Below, in pieces: positions 19,335 through 27,532 of a DNA stretch of 64,000 nucleotides. The stretch is from G963676655 sp963678305 (GTDB lineage: Bacteria > Verrucomicrobiota > Lentisphaeria > Victivallales > Victivallaceae). The translations under genes and the position numbers were made by a program. The stretch spans positions 558,001-622,000 of the forward strand of contig CAXXVV010000011.1 in NCBI GenBank assembly GCA_963678305.2, read 5' to 3'. Numbering within the stretch: position 1 is the first letter of the stretch; every line of letters begins with the position of its first letter. The notes beneath the pieces are model-generated. The model searched no databases, was not told the DNA's origin, and saw only the letters and a program-made list of their open reading frames with translations.

Positions 19335-20831
19335 ATGAACAAACAAAAAAATATCTATTGGGGTGATATTCATAATCACAATGAGATTGGGTATGGTAAA
19401 GGGGCGCTTGAGCGGTCTTTTGATATTGCCGGGAACGCATTGGATTTTTATGCGTTTACGCCGCATACCTGGTGGCCGGACTTGCCGGATAATGACGAAG
19501 CGGTCAAACAGCATCACTTGCGGGGATTTGAAAAGGTCAGGAACAACTGGGAAAAAATAAAACAGACAGTCCGCCAGCATTATCGCAAAGGTGGATTTGT
19601 AACCCTGCTGGCCTGGGAATGGCATTCTTTGGCCTGGGGCGATTACTGTATGTACTTCCCGGATGATGAAAGCGATTTTTATTATGCGTCATCCCTGGAC
19701 GAGCTCAAGGAATATGCCAGAAAAACCCAGGCTTTTATTGTTCCTCACCATATAGCCTATAACAAAGGTTGGCGCGGGATTGACTGGGATGAGTTTGATG
19801 AAGAGGCTTCTCCGGTGGTCGAGGTGTTTTCGGAACACGGTAATTCGCTTGAGGCATCTACCCATCGAGGGATGTATTCGCATTCCATGGGCGGAGTAGA
19901 AACGTCACAGACTGCCTTGAGTAATTTAAAAAATGGAAAACGTTTTGGTTTTATTGCCTGTACGGATGACCATTACGGTTATCCCGCCGGTTATGGGCAT
20001 GGCATAACTGCCGTAGTCGCAGATAAGCTGGATCGTGAATCAATTTTTAACGCAATAAAGAATCGCCATACTTATGCGGCGACCGGGGACCGGATCAAAA
20101 TTGATTTCAGTATCAACGAAGGCATAATGGGTGATTTTATTGAGGTTGCGAACTCCGCTGATGTCAGATTCCAAGTTGAGGCAAGGGATTCCCTGCAATC
20201 GGTGGAAGTGTTCAAAAACGGTGATTTGTTCAAGTCGTATTCGGCGATTGATTTCAGAAAACAGTCAATTGACACCGACCGTCATTTGATAAAAATCGAA
20301 TGGGGCTGGGACATGATTGCATCAAAAGAGATAACCCAATGGTATATTAAATTGAAGAGTTTAAACGGAAAAATAGAAGACATTTCTCCAAATTTTTGCG
20401 GCGGTTCGGCATCTGTCACAGACATGAACCTGTTAACCTGGATAGATGAGTCAACCTGGCAAATATCTTCATTTACTTCAAGAAAGAATGCCTGTCCGGT
20501 TAATTCAATTTCATTTTTTCTGACCGGAAATGAGCATGCCATGATCATTCTCGAGGCTGAAGGCGACCACGATGGAACCACTTTCCAAAAAAGAATGTCA
20601 TTATCGAAATTAGATTTAGCCGATAAGGATATTTACGAATCGGCGTTCGACCGTTTTTCGTCACCGAAAATTAAGGTCCACAAGCTTGTCCAGGCCGATG
20701 CGTACTCATTTATGACAGAGTTCAATGATGAATCGGCCCGGCCGGGAGATTTCTATTTTTTGAAAGTAACTCAAGCAAATGGCCAGATGGCCTGGACATC
20801 ACCAATATGGATAACCAACAGGAACTCTTGA
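19335..20831 (+). CDS. DUF3604/PHP-like metal-dependent protein
   Basis: 498 residues. YWGDIHNHNEIGYGKG at the N-terminus, PHTWW, VPHH and DDHYGYPAGYG are metal-binding-type motifs of the PHP-like DUF3604 family, followed by a C-terminal beta-rich domain (about 260-495). No signal peptide. These proteins are predicted metallohydrolases; the substrate is unknown. It follows the oxidoreductase by 178 bases with no strong ribosome site (GGGAC is 14 bases away), so it may be less expressed or have its own promoter. Last intact gene before a mobile-element scar. Confidence 0.82.
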   Translation: MNKQKNIYWGDIHNHNEIGYGKGALERSFDIAGNALDFYAFTPHTWWPDLPDNDEAVKQHHLRGFEKVRNNWEKIKQTVRQHYRKGGFVTLLAWEWHSLAWGDYCMYFPDDESDFYYASSLDELKEYARKTQAFIVPHHIAYNKGWRGIDWDEFDEEASPVVEVFSEHGNSLEASTHRGMYSHSMGGVETSQTALSNLKNGKRFGFIACTDDHYGYPAGYGHGITAVVADKLDRESIFNAIKNRHTYAATGDRIKIDFSINEGIMGDFIEVANSADVRFQVEARDSLQSVEVFKNGDLFKSYSAIDFRKQSIDTDRHLIKIEWGWDMIASKEITQWYIKLKSLNGKIEDISPNFCGGSASVTDMNLLTWIDESTWQISSFTSRKNACPVNSISFFLTGNEHAMIILEAEGDHDGTTFQKRMSLSKLDLADKDIYESAFDRFSSPKIKVHKLVQADAYSFMTEFNDESARPGDFYFLKVTQANGQMAWTSPIWITNRNS

Positions 20832-20962
20832 GGATGTTTACATCTTGTATCGTCGCAGAGACGGATGTGAGGTTCGTCAAATATATTACTATTTAAATTC
20901 CCGGGATGAACCGTCGCCTTTTTTCGTGTCTTGCCGGGTTATCTTTTTCCTGAATTGTATCT

Positions 20963-21445
20963 GTGATTTTGCTTGTTACTTTAGCACGTTCATGTGAATT
21001 AATCATTTTACTTGTTTTTAGGAGCTGCATAAAAACAACCAAGAAAATTCCTGGACGGAGTCGTTCAGCCAGTATTAAAGATGTTCATAGTCTTCGTCAT
21101 ACTTTTTGTTATTATGCGGGAATATCAAACATCCCTCTTCTGGTTGTAAAGGATATAGTTGGACACATGTCAGAGGAAATGACTGAATTATACCAAAGGC
21201 ACGCAGATAATAAAATTAAACTTGAAAAACTGCAACAGATGCCGGATTTTATGCGTTTGACACAGGCAGAGCCGAATGAAACAGAACTGCAGGAACCTCC
21301 AATAGAACCCGAAAGAGCTCAATTAATAAAACTGGCAAAAGAGATTCCGTTAGATGTCGTTAAAGTGATTCTGGAGCAGTTACAGCGCCCTAAACGGCTT
21401 AAACGTCCACTACCGAAGCTGAAGAATCCTCGCCAAGAAGAATGA
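20963..21445 (+). pseudogene. Tyrosine recombinase/integrase, C-terminal remnant
   Basis: The conserved part starts near 21053 and encodes the C-terminal catalytic half of a phage-integrase-type recombinase: HSLRHTF (His, Arg), IVGHMS (His) and the nucleophile Tyr in LYQRHA. The first catalytic Arg and the N-terminal core-binding domain are absent, so the protein cannot be a working recombinase. Upstream, the frame reads through an IS-like end (21021-21040), suggesting that an insertion removed the 5' part. A charged tail (KRLKRPLPKLKNPRQEE) ends the frame. A CGTATG palindrome follows 51 bases after the stop. Confidence 0.8.
21021..21040 (+). repeat. Solitary IS-like terminal repeat
   Basis: GGAGCTGCATAAAAACAACC, preceded by TTA. 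It matches the left end of the 160-bp element at 60505 in 18 of 20 positions but the following interior differs. No matching opposite end was found nearby. It interrupts the integrase frame. Confidence 0.55.
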
Positions 21446-21496
21446 GCATCGATACTACAACGCGTTGATAAATTCCTGTTATGACTTCAAAGAAGG

Positions 21497-21539
21497 CGTA
21501 TGTGTCGTATGTTTTCTTTTCCGGCATACGCAACATATG
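21497..21539. repeat. CGTATG palindromic element, type A copy 1
   Basis: CGTATG-N4-GTATG, a 13-base loop, then CATAC-N4-CATATG. The last arm has one mismatch. Same layout as three other copies in the window (35457, 35701, 47885). Downstream of the integrase remnant. Confidence 0.8.
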
Positions 21540-21577
21540 GGTAAATGAAACTCCCTTTGAGAATTATGTCTGTCAAT

Positions 21578-21657
21578 AAAACTCATTTGAAAAACTTGCT
21601 AAACGTATACAGTTATTATAATTAGAACTTAAAAAACTCATTTTAAAAACTTGCTAA
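21578..21657 (+). repeat. Two direct 25-bp repeats
   Basis: AAAACTCATTTGAAAAACTT-GCTAA at 21578-21602 and the same with one change at 21633-21657 (24 of 25). A third copy lies at 35545-35569 behind the second type A palindrome. Part of a dispersed repeat of about 125 bp. Confidence 0.7.
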
Positions 21658-21767
21658 CATCATTTCCATAAAAACCATTTTGCTAAAACTTTTGGAAGAA
21701 CTTATAATCTTAGCTGAAGGAATACAATGTCTTTAACGATTATTTTAATGCTATAACCAATTTTATA

Positions 21768-22592
21768 TCATGTTTCCTTATCGCCGAAGCTGGAGGAATA
21801 TGTTTTGGGGCTCATTCCGGTTGTGCGTTTGAATACTTTAAAAAAACAGGATAATGAACGATACCCTATTGAATTAGCTATTTCTTCAAGGGATAAATTT
21901 GAGTTACAAAGCAGATGTTTGGCGACCGCTATTCTTTGCTCCCGCAATAATGTGCTGAAGTTTTTCCCCGTTTCTTCTCTTAAAAGCTTACGTAAATGTG
22001 ATTCGCTTATGCCGATTGCCATGCCCATTTTTTTCATATCTAAATTTTTATGGTACTCGTTTGATATTACAGCAATAGCCCGGTTGACTATTTCAGATTG
22101 ATAAGACTGTAGCGCTACTGTTTCTATTAGTCTTTCCGGTATATTATTATCCGCTTGCCAAATTAAACCTATAAGAAATTCCGTTAGGCAACATGCGAGT
22201 AATTCATGTGAATATTGTTTTTTCTGCACGCTTGTATGCATTAATTTTTTCATCAAGTCACGACCATTTCGTCGGACGGATATTTTCATCTTCAAGATAG
22301 ATGCAGGTATTTCCCCGCTAAACATAATATTTAAGAAATAGAAAGGCATATCCTCTTTTTCATGAAAATTATGCGGAGTTTCTCCTGGAATGATGATACA
22401 TTCCCCGGGAAGCAGCAATATGGCTTTCTTATTTATTTCAAAGCTTAGTTCCCCATAGTCAACAAATATAATTTCATATAATCCCGGTTTATGCTTATGC
22501 TCCGCAGGATGGTAATTTCTTCTCTTTATTTTATGGGATATGTAATTAATTTTATTCACAAGCGTCGGATGGAAAGCATAATCAAATTTCAT
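21768..22592 (-). CDS. AraC family transcriptional regulator
   Basis: About 274 residues from the ATG at 22592 (a longer frame to 22649 begins with a hydrophobic run and overlaps an inverted repeat, so is less likely). N-terminal cupin-like domain (ECIIIPGETPHNFHE) and C-terminal double HTH: NLDMKKMGMAIGISESHLRK, then LSLEEIANSIGYRSLSCFFK. It is divergent from the GH4-sulfatase-symporter operon. Three copies of a TTAGCATTGAT-like site lie between the two genes, so autoregulation plus activation of the operon is likely. Confidence 0.92.
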   Translation of the reverse strand: MKFDYAFHPTLVNKINYISHKIKRRNYHPAEHKHKPGLYEIIFVDYGELSFEINKKAILLLPGECIIIPGETPHNFHEKEDMPFYFLNIMFSGEIPASILKMKISVRRNGRDLMKKLMHTSVQKKQYSHELLACCLTEFLIGLIWQADNNIPERLIETVALQSYQSEIVNRAIAVISNEYHKNLDMKKMGMAIGISESHLRKLLREETGKNFSTLLREQRIAVAKHLLCNSNLSLEEIANSIGYRSLSCFFKVFKRTTGMSPKTYSSSFGDKET

Positions 22593-22640
22593 GTTGCACC
22601 ATTTTATTATTAAAATCGTTAGTGACATTATAAAAATCAA

Positions 22641-22672
22641 TATTAGCATTGATTATTATAGTATAATGCTAA
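22641..22672. promoter_or_regulatory. AraC-type operator, inverted pair near regulator start
   Basis: TATTAGCATTGAT (22641-22653) faces AATGCTAA (22665-22672), giving the inverted repeat TTAGCATT / AATGCTAA. The half-site matches those at 22772-22806. Close to the regulator's start, so a candidate autoregulatory site. Confidence 0.6.
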
Positions 22673-22771
22673 AAAAATAGATTGCAAAAAATAAAAAATC
22701 TCAAATTATCTATCCATTTCTAAAACAATAAATGGCTTTGTGTTTATTTGTAAAAGAGTATAGAAAAATCG

Positions 22772-22806
22772 TTATCAGCACTGATGTAATCGATGTTAGC
22801 ATTGAT
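22772..22806 (+). promoter_or_regulatory. AraC-type operator, 21-bp direct repeat upstream of GH4 operon
   Basis: ATCAGCACTGAT (22774-22785) and GTTAGCATTGAT (22795-22806) are direct repeats exactly 21 bp apart, i.e. two helical turns, about 70-105 bases before the GH4 start. This is the classical arrangement for AraC activators. Confidence 0.65.
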
Positions 22807-22876
22807 TTTGCAGGAAAGGTGATATAAACTTAAAAATAGAAACAAAACTTAATATTTTAAGGAGATTCAAATTATA

Positions 22877-24208
22877 ATGACTCGCAATACTAAAATAACC
22901 ATTGTTGGTGGAGGCAGTTATGTATGGGGACCACGGCTGCTTTGTGATTTAGTTCAAACACCTGAGTTTGAAAATAGTGATGTTATGCTCCTGGATATCA
23001 ATTTAAAAGCTGCGGAAGAAATGAAAGCGGCTTTGGATCGAGTTTGTGCTGAAAATAATAAGAATTTTCGTTTCATAGCTACCAGTAATGAGGAAGAAGC
23101 GTTCAAAGACACTGATTTTGTAATAATAACAATTTCAACCGGTGGTCTTGATATGATGAAACACGATCTGGACATTCCTGATAAATATGGCATTTACCAG
23201 ACAGTCGGCGATTCAGTCGGTCCAGGCGGCTGGTCAAGGCTTTTAAGAAACGTGCCAGTTCTCGTAAACATGGCGCGCAAAATTGAAAAGCTTTCACCGA
23301 ACGCAGTGATCCTTAACTATACGAACCCAATGGCGGGTCTTACCGGAGCGATATGTGAAACTACTGATTTAAGAACTGTCGGGTTGTGTCACGGAATGTT
23401 TGGCACACGGCACTATATTGCACGTATTCTCGGAGTTAATAAAGAGGATATTTCTATTCGTTTTGGTGGAGTTAACCACTTTTTCTGGATTTGGGAATTC
23501 AGTGTTAAAGGTGAAGATGGCTACCAGTTATTACGCGATAAACTCAATGGTGACAGCCTGGTAAAATATGACAAAGCAAGTGATGACCCGGTTGGGTTTT
23601 CTGAGAAGAATCATCTTTTATTCGCTGAAATGTATGAAAATTACGGATACCTGAATTATGTTGCTGACCGGCATACGTGTGAATATTTTACTCCTTACCT
23701 TACAGATCTGGAAATGATGGAAAAATTCAAGCTGGAAAGATCCCCGGTGTCAAGGCGCCGGAAAAATTATGGGATAAAACGTCAATTTACGCTTGACCTT
23801 GCCACAGGTAAAGAGAAAATTATCGAGGCGAGTTGCGAGACTGCGATTGATATTATGAAGGCAATGGTCAATAATGAACCGTTTGTCGATGTAGTCAACC
23901 TGCCGAACATCGGGCAAATTGAAAATCTGCCTAGAAATGCAGTTGTAGAAACACTTGGATTGGTTGACGGTTGTGGTTTTGCTCCGATAAGCATGGGAAA
24001 CATGCCGGAACCTGTCAGGCATTTGACTGAAGTTCACTGCCATGTACAGTTGATGACGCTGGAAGCCGGAATGACCGGAAATAAAAAACTGGCATTTGAG
24101 GCGTTAATGCTTGATCCATTGTGTGCCGGATTGGCGCCGTCGGATGTCAAAAAAATGGGTCAGGAACTATTAGACGCGACCAAAGAATATTTGCCCCAAT
24201 TTAAATAA
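22877..24208 (+). CDS. Glycoside hydrolase family 4 (NAD- and metal-dependent)
   Basis: 443 residues. N-terminal Rossmann fold ITIVGGGSYVWGPRL binds NAD; NYTNPM, GLCHG (Cys metal ligand) and GGVNHFFW (His metal ligand) are GH4 hallmarks. Family members cleave alpha-glucosides, alpha-galactosides, galacturonides or glucuronides by transient oxidation at C3; no 6-phosphate-binding context is obvious here, and no PTS genes are present. No signal peptide: a cytoplasmic enzyme. First gene of the AraC-controlled operon. Confidence 0.9.
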   Translation: MTRNTKITIVGGGSYVWGPRLLCDLVQTPEFENSDVMLLDINLKAAEEMKAALDRVCAENNKNFRFIATSNEEEAFKDTDFVIITISTGGLDMMKHDLDIPDKYGIYQTVGDSVGPGGWSRLLRNVPVLVNMARKIEKLSPNAVILNYTNPMAGLTGAICETTDLRTVGLCHGMFGTRHYIARILGVNKEDISIRFGGVNHFFWIWEFSVKGEDGYQLLRDKLNGDSLVKYDKASDDPVGFSEKNHLLFAEMYENYGYLNYVADRHTCEYFTPYLTDLEMMEKFKLERSPVSRRRKNYGIKRQFTLDLATGKEKIIEASCETAIDIMKAMVNNEPFVDVVNLPNIGQIENLPRNAVVETLGLVDGCGFAPISMGNMPEPVRHLTEVHCHVQLMTLEAGMTGNKKLAFEALMLDPLCAGLAPSDVKKMGQELLDATKEYLPQFK

Positions 24209-24226
24209 CATAATAGAGGACGTGTA

Positions 24227-24943
24227 ATGAAAACAGGAAAAAAACGCAATTCGGAAAACATTAACACATTCACTTTAATTGAATTGCTGGTAGTGATAGC
24301 AATCATAGCAATTCTTGCGAGCATGCTGTTGCCGGCTCTTAACCAGGCCCGGGATAAGGCTAAAACCATTTCCTGCGTCAACAATATGAAGCAGCTTGGG
24401 CTCAATGCCGGAATGTACCGTAATGACTATGACTATCAGTTTCCCTGGAAATTTGATACTGGAGCCAGTGCGCAAAACACCCCTGAAGTACGTTGGTATT
24501 GGCATCAGGAGTTGTATGCTTATACCGGTGTCACCAAGAGAATCGGCGTTGTCAATGCCACAGGACGTGGCCCGTTTGCCTGTCCATCTGTAGCCACCAC
24601 GGAAACTGTCGACACTACTTTATATGGTAGTTCCGGCGCGACTATTGGCGCTAACTCATATACGTATTACTACCCGGAACAGTTGAAGGGCGCACAGTTC
24701 AAAAAGCCGTCGCGCTTGATGATGCTGGCGGATGCTTATGATTTCTATATCAACCAGACTGTGGTTGCCGAATTAAAAAACCACGTTGCATACCGACACG
24801 GTAGCGGTAACAGCACTAACGCGCTTTACATGGATTTACACGCGAACACCCGGAAGGTAAATTCGTTTATGACCTCGAAAAACAGGTCGCCATTCTGGAG
24901 TTGCAACCCCCTGTACATCAACAAAAACGATTTGGGATTTTAA
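24227..24943 (+). CDS. Prepilin-type pseudopilin
   Basis: 238 residues with a longer leader (MKTGKKRNSENINT) before FTLIELLVVIAIIAIL. Residue -1 is Thr. The C-terminal motif is degenerate: RHGSGNSTNALYMDLH, where DG has become DL. GAGGA precedes the ATG by six bases and it lies 18 bases behind GH4. A stem-loop with a T-rich tail separates it from the DUF4838 gene. Confidence 0.9.
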   Translation: MKTGKKRNSENINTFTLIELLVVIAIIAILASMLLPALNQARDKAKTISCVNNMKQLGLNAGMYRNDYDYQFPWKFDTGASAQNTPEVRWYWHQELYAYTGVTKRIGVVNATGRGPFACPSVATTETVDTTLYGSSGATIGANSYTYYYPEQLKGAQFKKPSRLMMLADAYDFYINQTVVAELKNHVAYRHGSGNSTNALYMDLHANTRKVNSFMTSKNRSPFWSCNPLYINKNDLGF

Positions 24944-24978
24944 TATCTGCAAATTTTCACCCGCTGTTGTTTTACATG

Positions 24979-25010
24979 AAGAGGGAGATGAGTTCCCTCT
25001 TTGTTCTTTT
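24979..25010 (+). terminator. Hairpin with T-rich tail after pseudopilin
   Basis: AAGAGGGA (24979-24986) pairs with TCCCTCTT (24994-25001) around a 7-base loop, followed by TGTTCTTTT. An intrinsic-terminator-like structure inside the operon, so probably only partly effective. Confidence 0.65.
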
Positions 25011-25075
25011 AATTGTAAAAACACCGACAAATAGTTACATTAAACAAAAATAAATACCCTATGGAGAAATCAATA

Positions 25076-27523
25076 ATGTCCTGGAAAAATTTTATTATCA
25101 TTCTCTGCATGAGCTTTGCCTGGTCAATTTTCGCGGGAATGACCATTGTGAAAAATGGCAAAGCTGAAGCAGAAATTGTTGTTCCGGAAAACGCTTTGTC
25201 AAGCATAAAATTCGCGGCAAAAGAAATACAGCAGCATATCGAAAAAATTTCCGGCGCTAAACTACCCGTGGTTAATACTCCGAGTAGAGAGGTTCGAAAT
25301 AAAATTTATATTGGCGGGAGTAAGTATACAAAAAAACTTGGAGTTGATACTTCAGGCTTGAAAATGGAAGGTTTCCGGATTGTCAGCAAAAATGACGCGC
25401 TGGTAATAGTCGGGAAAAATATGCAGCGTTTACCGATACCTACAGGAACATTTATACGTAACCGGAAAACCCGTCAGGAAGCGCAAAAAAAATGGCGGGA
25501 ATTTACTGGAGAAAAAGATTGGACTTTACGTGAAATAACAACTGCCAGAAACTATGATCCGGAACTGAAATTCTCTGCTCAAGACGCAACTGGTACACTA
25601 TATGGCGCTTATGAGTTTTTAGAACTTTTAGGTGTTCGCTGGTATATGCCGGGACATGATTTCGGTACTGTTATCCCGAAGAAGAAAACTATTGTAATAC
25701 CTGATTTGAACATAAGCAGATCGCCTGAATTTCCTATTCGTTATTTTCACAGTTCATGGGGAAATAATAAACAGATGGCGTGGTTCAAACGACAGAAACT
25801 CGGCTGGTCCTATGTATATTGCTGTAATCATTTCCTCGACGTATTTATGAGTCCTGAAAATGTAAAAAAGCACCCTGAATATTTTGCGAAAGTCAACGGC
25901 AAATATGATACTAGAGGTTGCACCGGCAGGTTTGGCCGCCCTAAACTAAGCAGTATAGAACTGAGAGTAGCGGCGACGAAATATGCTAAAAAGATGCTTG
26001 ATTATGCTCCTGAATTATCTATGATATCAATGGGCATGCCCGATGGTTGTAGTTTTATCGGCGATGAAGATGCTGCAGCATGGGATACGGAAAAAACTCG
26101 CGGCTATCATGGCAAGATGTCTGATTATGTATGGGATTTCAATAAATATATTGCAGACCGGCTCGAAAAGTCGCATCCTGACAAATATCTATCATACCTG
26201 GCATATCACGCTTATCTGAGAGCACCTGAAAAGGTCGATAAGCTCAATAAAAATATTGCTCTGATAAAACTTGAAAAACTTGGTCATGATGGTCCGGTAA
26301 AAAGAAAACGGAAAGAGATGCTGGATTTACGTGAAGAATGGTTAGAAAAGTTGACCTCAGGGAAATTTTATATCTGGGATCACTGGCTTTTTCATACCGC
26401 TCAACGCTATCCAAGAGTTCCAGCCATTTTTACTAATTTGCTCCAGGAGGATATGCTTAAATTACGCGGCAAATGTGAAGGTAAATTTATTGAGCTTGGA
26501 CTGACCAAAGCGGGAAAAGACAATAGTGTCGGCTTGCCTGCCCTCAACCATTTGATGTATTACATTCAAGCTAAATTGTATTGGAATCCTGATCTTGATA
26601 TGAAAGCTTTACTGGAGGAATACTACAAGCTTTATTACGGCCCCGCCAATACGGAAATGAAAGAATTTTTCGAGTTCTCCGAAGAAGTATGGATGAGACC
26701 GGGTTCACGCAGTATGTCTTCGGCAAAAGGATTTCTGAAGCCCGAAGATGTAGACCGCTATTTTGATATTTTGAAACGGGCTAAGGCAAAAACTGAAAAA
26801 GGCAGTAATTACTATAAGCGTATAGACTTGCTTGAAAATGAGATGGTTACACTCAAAACACTCTTTGATGACCTAAAAAGATCCGGTCCGACAATCAGAG
26901 GCAACTGGGTTACTGGTAAAATACCTGAAATTGATGGAGATTTGACAAAGTCCTTCTGGCTTGACAAAAAATTAAATAAATGGTACCCCATGAAAAATAA
27001 TAAAACCGGGAGGCATGTGAAGAATCCTGCTTTAACTACCAGCGTCGCCTTCCGTAAAGCCAGGCACCATCTTATCATTGGGATTAAATGCAATGAAGAT
27101 AAGATGGAATCTCTTAAGGCAAGCTGTACAAGCCCGGATAACAGCAGTATTTTCAATGATGACGTCGTTGAAGTTTATATTGAAACTCCTCAGCGTTCAT
27201 ACTTTAAAATAGTAGTTAACCCCAATGGCGCTTTGTTTGACGAATGTACCGATACTGAAATTGCCGCACGTGAGACTAAAACGGTAATGTGGACTCCCGG
27301 CATAAAAACCGGTGTCAAAAAAGGCAAAGACTTTTGGTCTGTTGAGCTTGTAATACCGCTTGAAGATTTTGGAGACATGCCTCCAAGCAGATCTCAACCA
27401 TGGGGAGTAAATGTTTTCAGAACCCGCTTTGCGGGCGGTAAAGTTGAAAATTTTGCCATTTCACCGACAGGTGGTAAATATGCAGACTTATCCAAAATGG
27501 CGAACTTTGCAATAGGGAAATAA
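25076..27523 (+). CDS. Secreted DUF4838 protein with C-terminal CBM9-like domain
   Basis: 815 residues from the ATG at 25076, which has GGAGA eight bases upstream; the ATG at 25061 would place that site in the coding region. Signal peptide FIIILCMSFAWSIFA. A GH67N-like domain (KFAAKEIQQHIEKISGAKLP, about 40-90) precedes DUF4838, and a CBM9-like domain starts near residue 618 (IPEIDGDLTKSFWL). Closest relative in the window is the protein at 1607; both keep HPEYFA and LYGAYEFLE-type segments. Likely recognises or cleaves the glycan whose fragments are handled by the following sulfatase and deacetylase. Confidence 0.85.
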   Translation: MSWKNFIIILCMSFAWSIFAGMTIVKNGKAEAEIVVPENALSSIKFAAKEIQQHIEKISGAKLPVVNTPSREVRNKIYIGGSKYTKKLGVDTSGLKMEGFRIVSKNDALVIVGKNMQRLPIPTGTFIRNRKTRQEAQKKWREFTGEKDWTLREITTARNYDPELKFSAQDATGTLYGAYEFLELLGVRWYMPGHDFGTVIPKKKTIVIPDLNISRSPEFPIRYFHSSWGNNKQMAWFKRQKLGWSYVYCCNHFLDVFMSPENVKKHPEYFAKVNGKYDTRGCTGRFGRPKLSSIELRVAATKYAKKMLDYAPELSMISMGMPDGCSFIGDEDAAAWDTEKTRGYHGKMSDYVWDFNKYIADRLEKSHPDKYLSYLAYHAYLRAPEKVDKLNKNIALIKLEKLGHDGPVKRKRKEMLDLREEWLEKLTSGKFYIWDHWLFHTAQRYPRVPAIFTNLLQEDMLKLRGKCEGKFIELGLTKAGKDNSVGLPALNHLMYYIQAKLYWNPDLDMKALLEEYYKLYYGPANTEMKEFFEFSEEVWMRPGSRSMSSAKGFLKPEDVDRYFDILKRAKAKTEKGSNYYKRIDLLENEMVTLKTLFDDLKRSGPTIRGNWVTGKIPEIDGDLTKSFWLDKKLNKWYPMKNNKTGRHVKNPALTTSVAFRKARHHLIIGIKCNEDKMESLKASCTSPDNSSIFNDDVVEVYIETPQRSYFKIVVNPNGALFDECTDTEIAARETKTVMWTPGIKTGVKKGKDFWSVELVIPLEDFGDMPPSRSQPWGVNVFRTRFAGGKVENFAISPTGGKYADLSKMANFAIGK

Positions 27524-27532
27524 CGAATAATT

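Larger units (their letters stand above)
21446..21767. other. Repeat-rich intergenic scar
   Basis: No gene. It contains a CGTATG palindrome (21497-21539), a tail shared with 35508-35585, and two near-identical 25-mers. AT-rich elsewhere. Lies between the integrase remnant and the end of the AraC gene. Confidence 0.6.
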
